From CAZDGV01 sp964505195 (GTDB taxonomy: Bacteria; Bacteroidota; Bacteroidia; Chitinophagales; Chitinophagaceae): a stretch of DNA of 32,709 nucleotides. Each line of letters starts with the position of its first letter. Position 1 is the stretch's first letter. The position numbers and the translations under genes are program-made. Under the pieces are notes generated by a model, which saw only the letters and a program-made list of their open reading frames with translations, searched no databases and was not told where the DNA came from. This document shows positions 32,558 to 32,709 of the stretch, one piece after another. Location: NCBI GenBank assembly GCA_964505195.1, contig CAZDGV010000017.1, positions 1 through 32,709 of the forward strand, read 5' to 3'.

Positions 32558-32709
32558 TTATCGTGTACCTACTGCTTCCAGCGGCATATCACGCACCATC
32601 ATCTTGTTGCGATTGGCAGCCTCCCAGGCGAGATAAAAGACTAGGCGTGTGCGCTTTTCAAGCAAATCATAATTGATTTTATCCGGCGTATCTGTGGGCT
32701 TATGATAGT
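32558..32709 (-). CDS. C-terminal fragment of an M28-type (aminopeptidase-like) zinc peptidase, 5' part beyond window
   Basis: The last 49 residues and the stop (TAA at 32558-32560) of a gene that enters from the right edge. The sequence YHKPTDTPDKINYDLLEKR, then RLVFYLAWEAANRNKMMVRDMP, matches the C-terminus of M28 metallopeptidases, where DYHKPTDTPDKI carries the last conserved zinc-ligand His. Only this end is visible, so signal peptide and other metal ligands cannot be checked. It is 135 bp upstream of the small His-rich gene on the same strand. Confidence 0.75.
   Translation of the reverse strand, partial: YHKPTDTPDKINYDLLEKRTRLVFYLAWEAANRNKMMVRDMPLEAVGTR

Overview
The window comes from a Bacteroidota chromosome, most likely family Chitinophagaceae (inference). 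Supporting evidence: the L13-S9-S2-EF-Ts gene block, gliding protein GldC, a PorG-like (DUF6089) barrel, a DUF4290 protein, a TIGR02757/DUF2400 protein, a secreted protein with a type IX secretion (T9SS) C-terminal signal, several promoters with the Bacteroidota -7 box TAnnTTTG, and an absence of obvious Shine-Dalgarno sequences. It looks like a draft scaffold, with one run of 100 Ns at 3103-3202. I saw no tRNA, rRNA, CRISPR array, insertion sequence, phage gene or toxin system. Coding density is high and the content is mostly core genome.

Layout. 1-2954 (-): a large exported Asp-box (BNR/sortilin-like) beta-propeller protein, cut by the window edge. 3016-3896 (-): a small exported LolA-like protein, broken only by the assembly gap. 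4158-5027 (+): a family 2 glycosyltransferase. 5114-7854 (-): the ribosomal operon rplM-rpsI-rpsB-tsf, with a good promoter and a structured leader. 8035-14293 (-): a tightly packed run in transcription order gldC, yqeY-like, cvpA-like, alpha/beta hydrolase, CBS-ACT protein, single-POTRA Omp85-like protein, nadK, porG-like. 14321-15427 (-): a GT-B glycosyltransferase just upstream of gldC.

15766-17945 (+): a small secreted protein followed by a secreted metzincin protease with a PPC domain, a Gly/Ser linker and a T9SS sorting domain. 18061-18732 (+): a DUF4290 protein with an RGG-rich tail. 18844-23646 (-), in transcription order: a DUF2911 protein, asnB, a trans-sulfuration enzyme (metB-like), a DUF2400 protein and a small unknown. 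23768-26159 (+): an acetyl-CoA hydrolase/transferase family enzyme and a bacterial deoxyhypusine-synthase-like protein. 26171-32422 (-): a tripartite RND efflux pump (adaptor, transporter, outer-membrane factor), preceded by a small His-rich exported protein. 32558-32709 (-): the C-terminus of an M28-type peptidase running off the right edge.

The least explained items are the metzincin, which has no propeptide but has a small secreted protein next to it; the DHS-like enzyme, whose active site differs from true DHS; the Omp85-like gene set among porG-neighbourhood genes; the rplM leader; and several promoters placed almost on top of start codons. The N gap is almost certainly an assembly artefact, because removing it and a flanking 55-bp duplication restores an intact gene.
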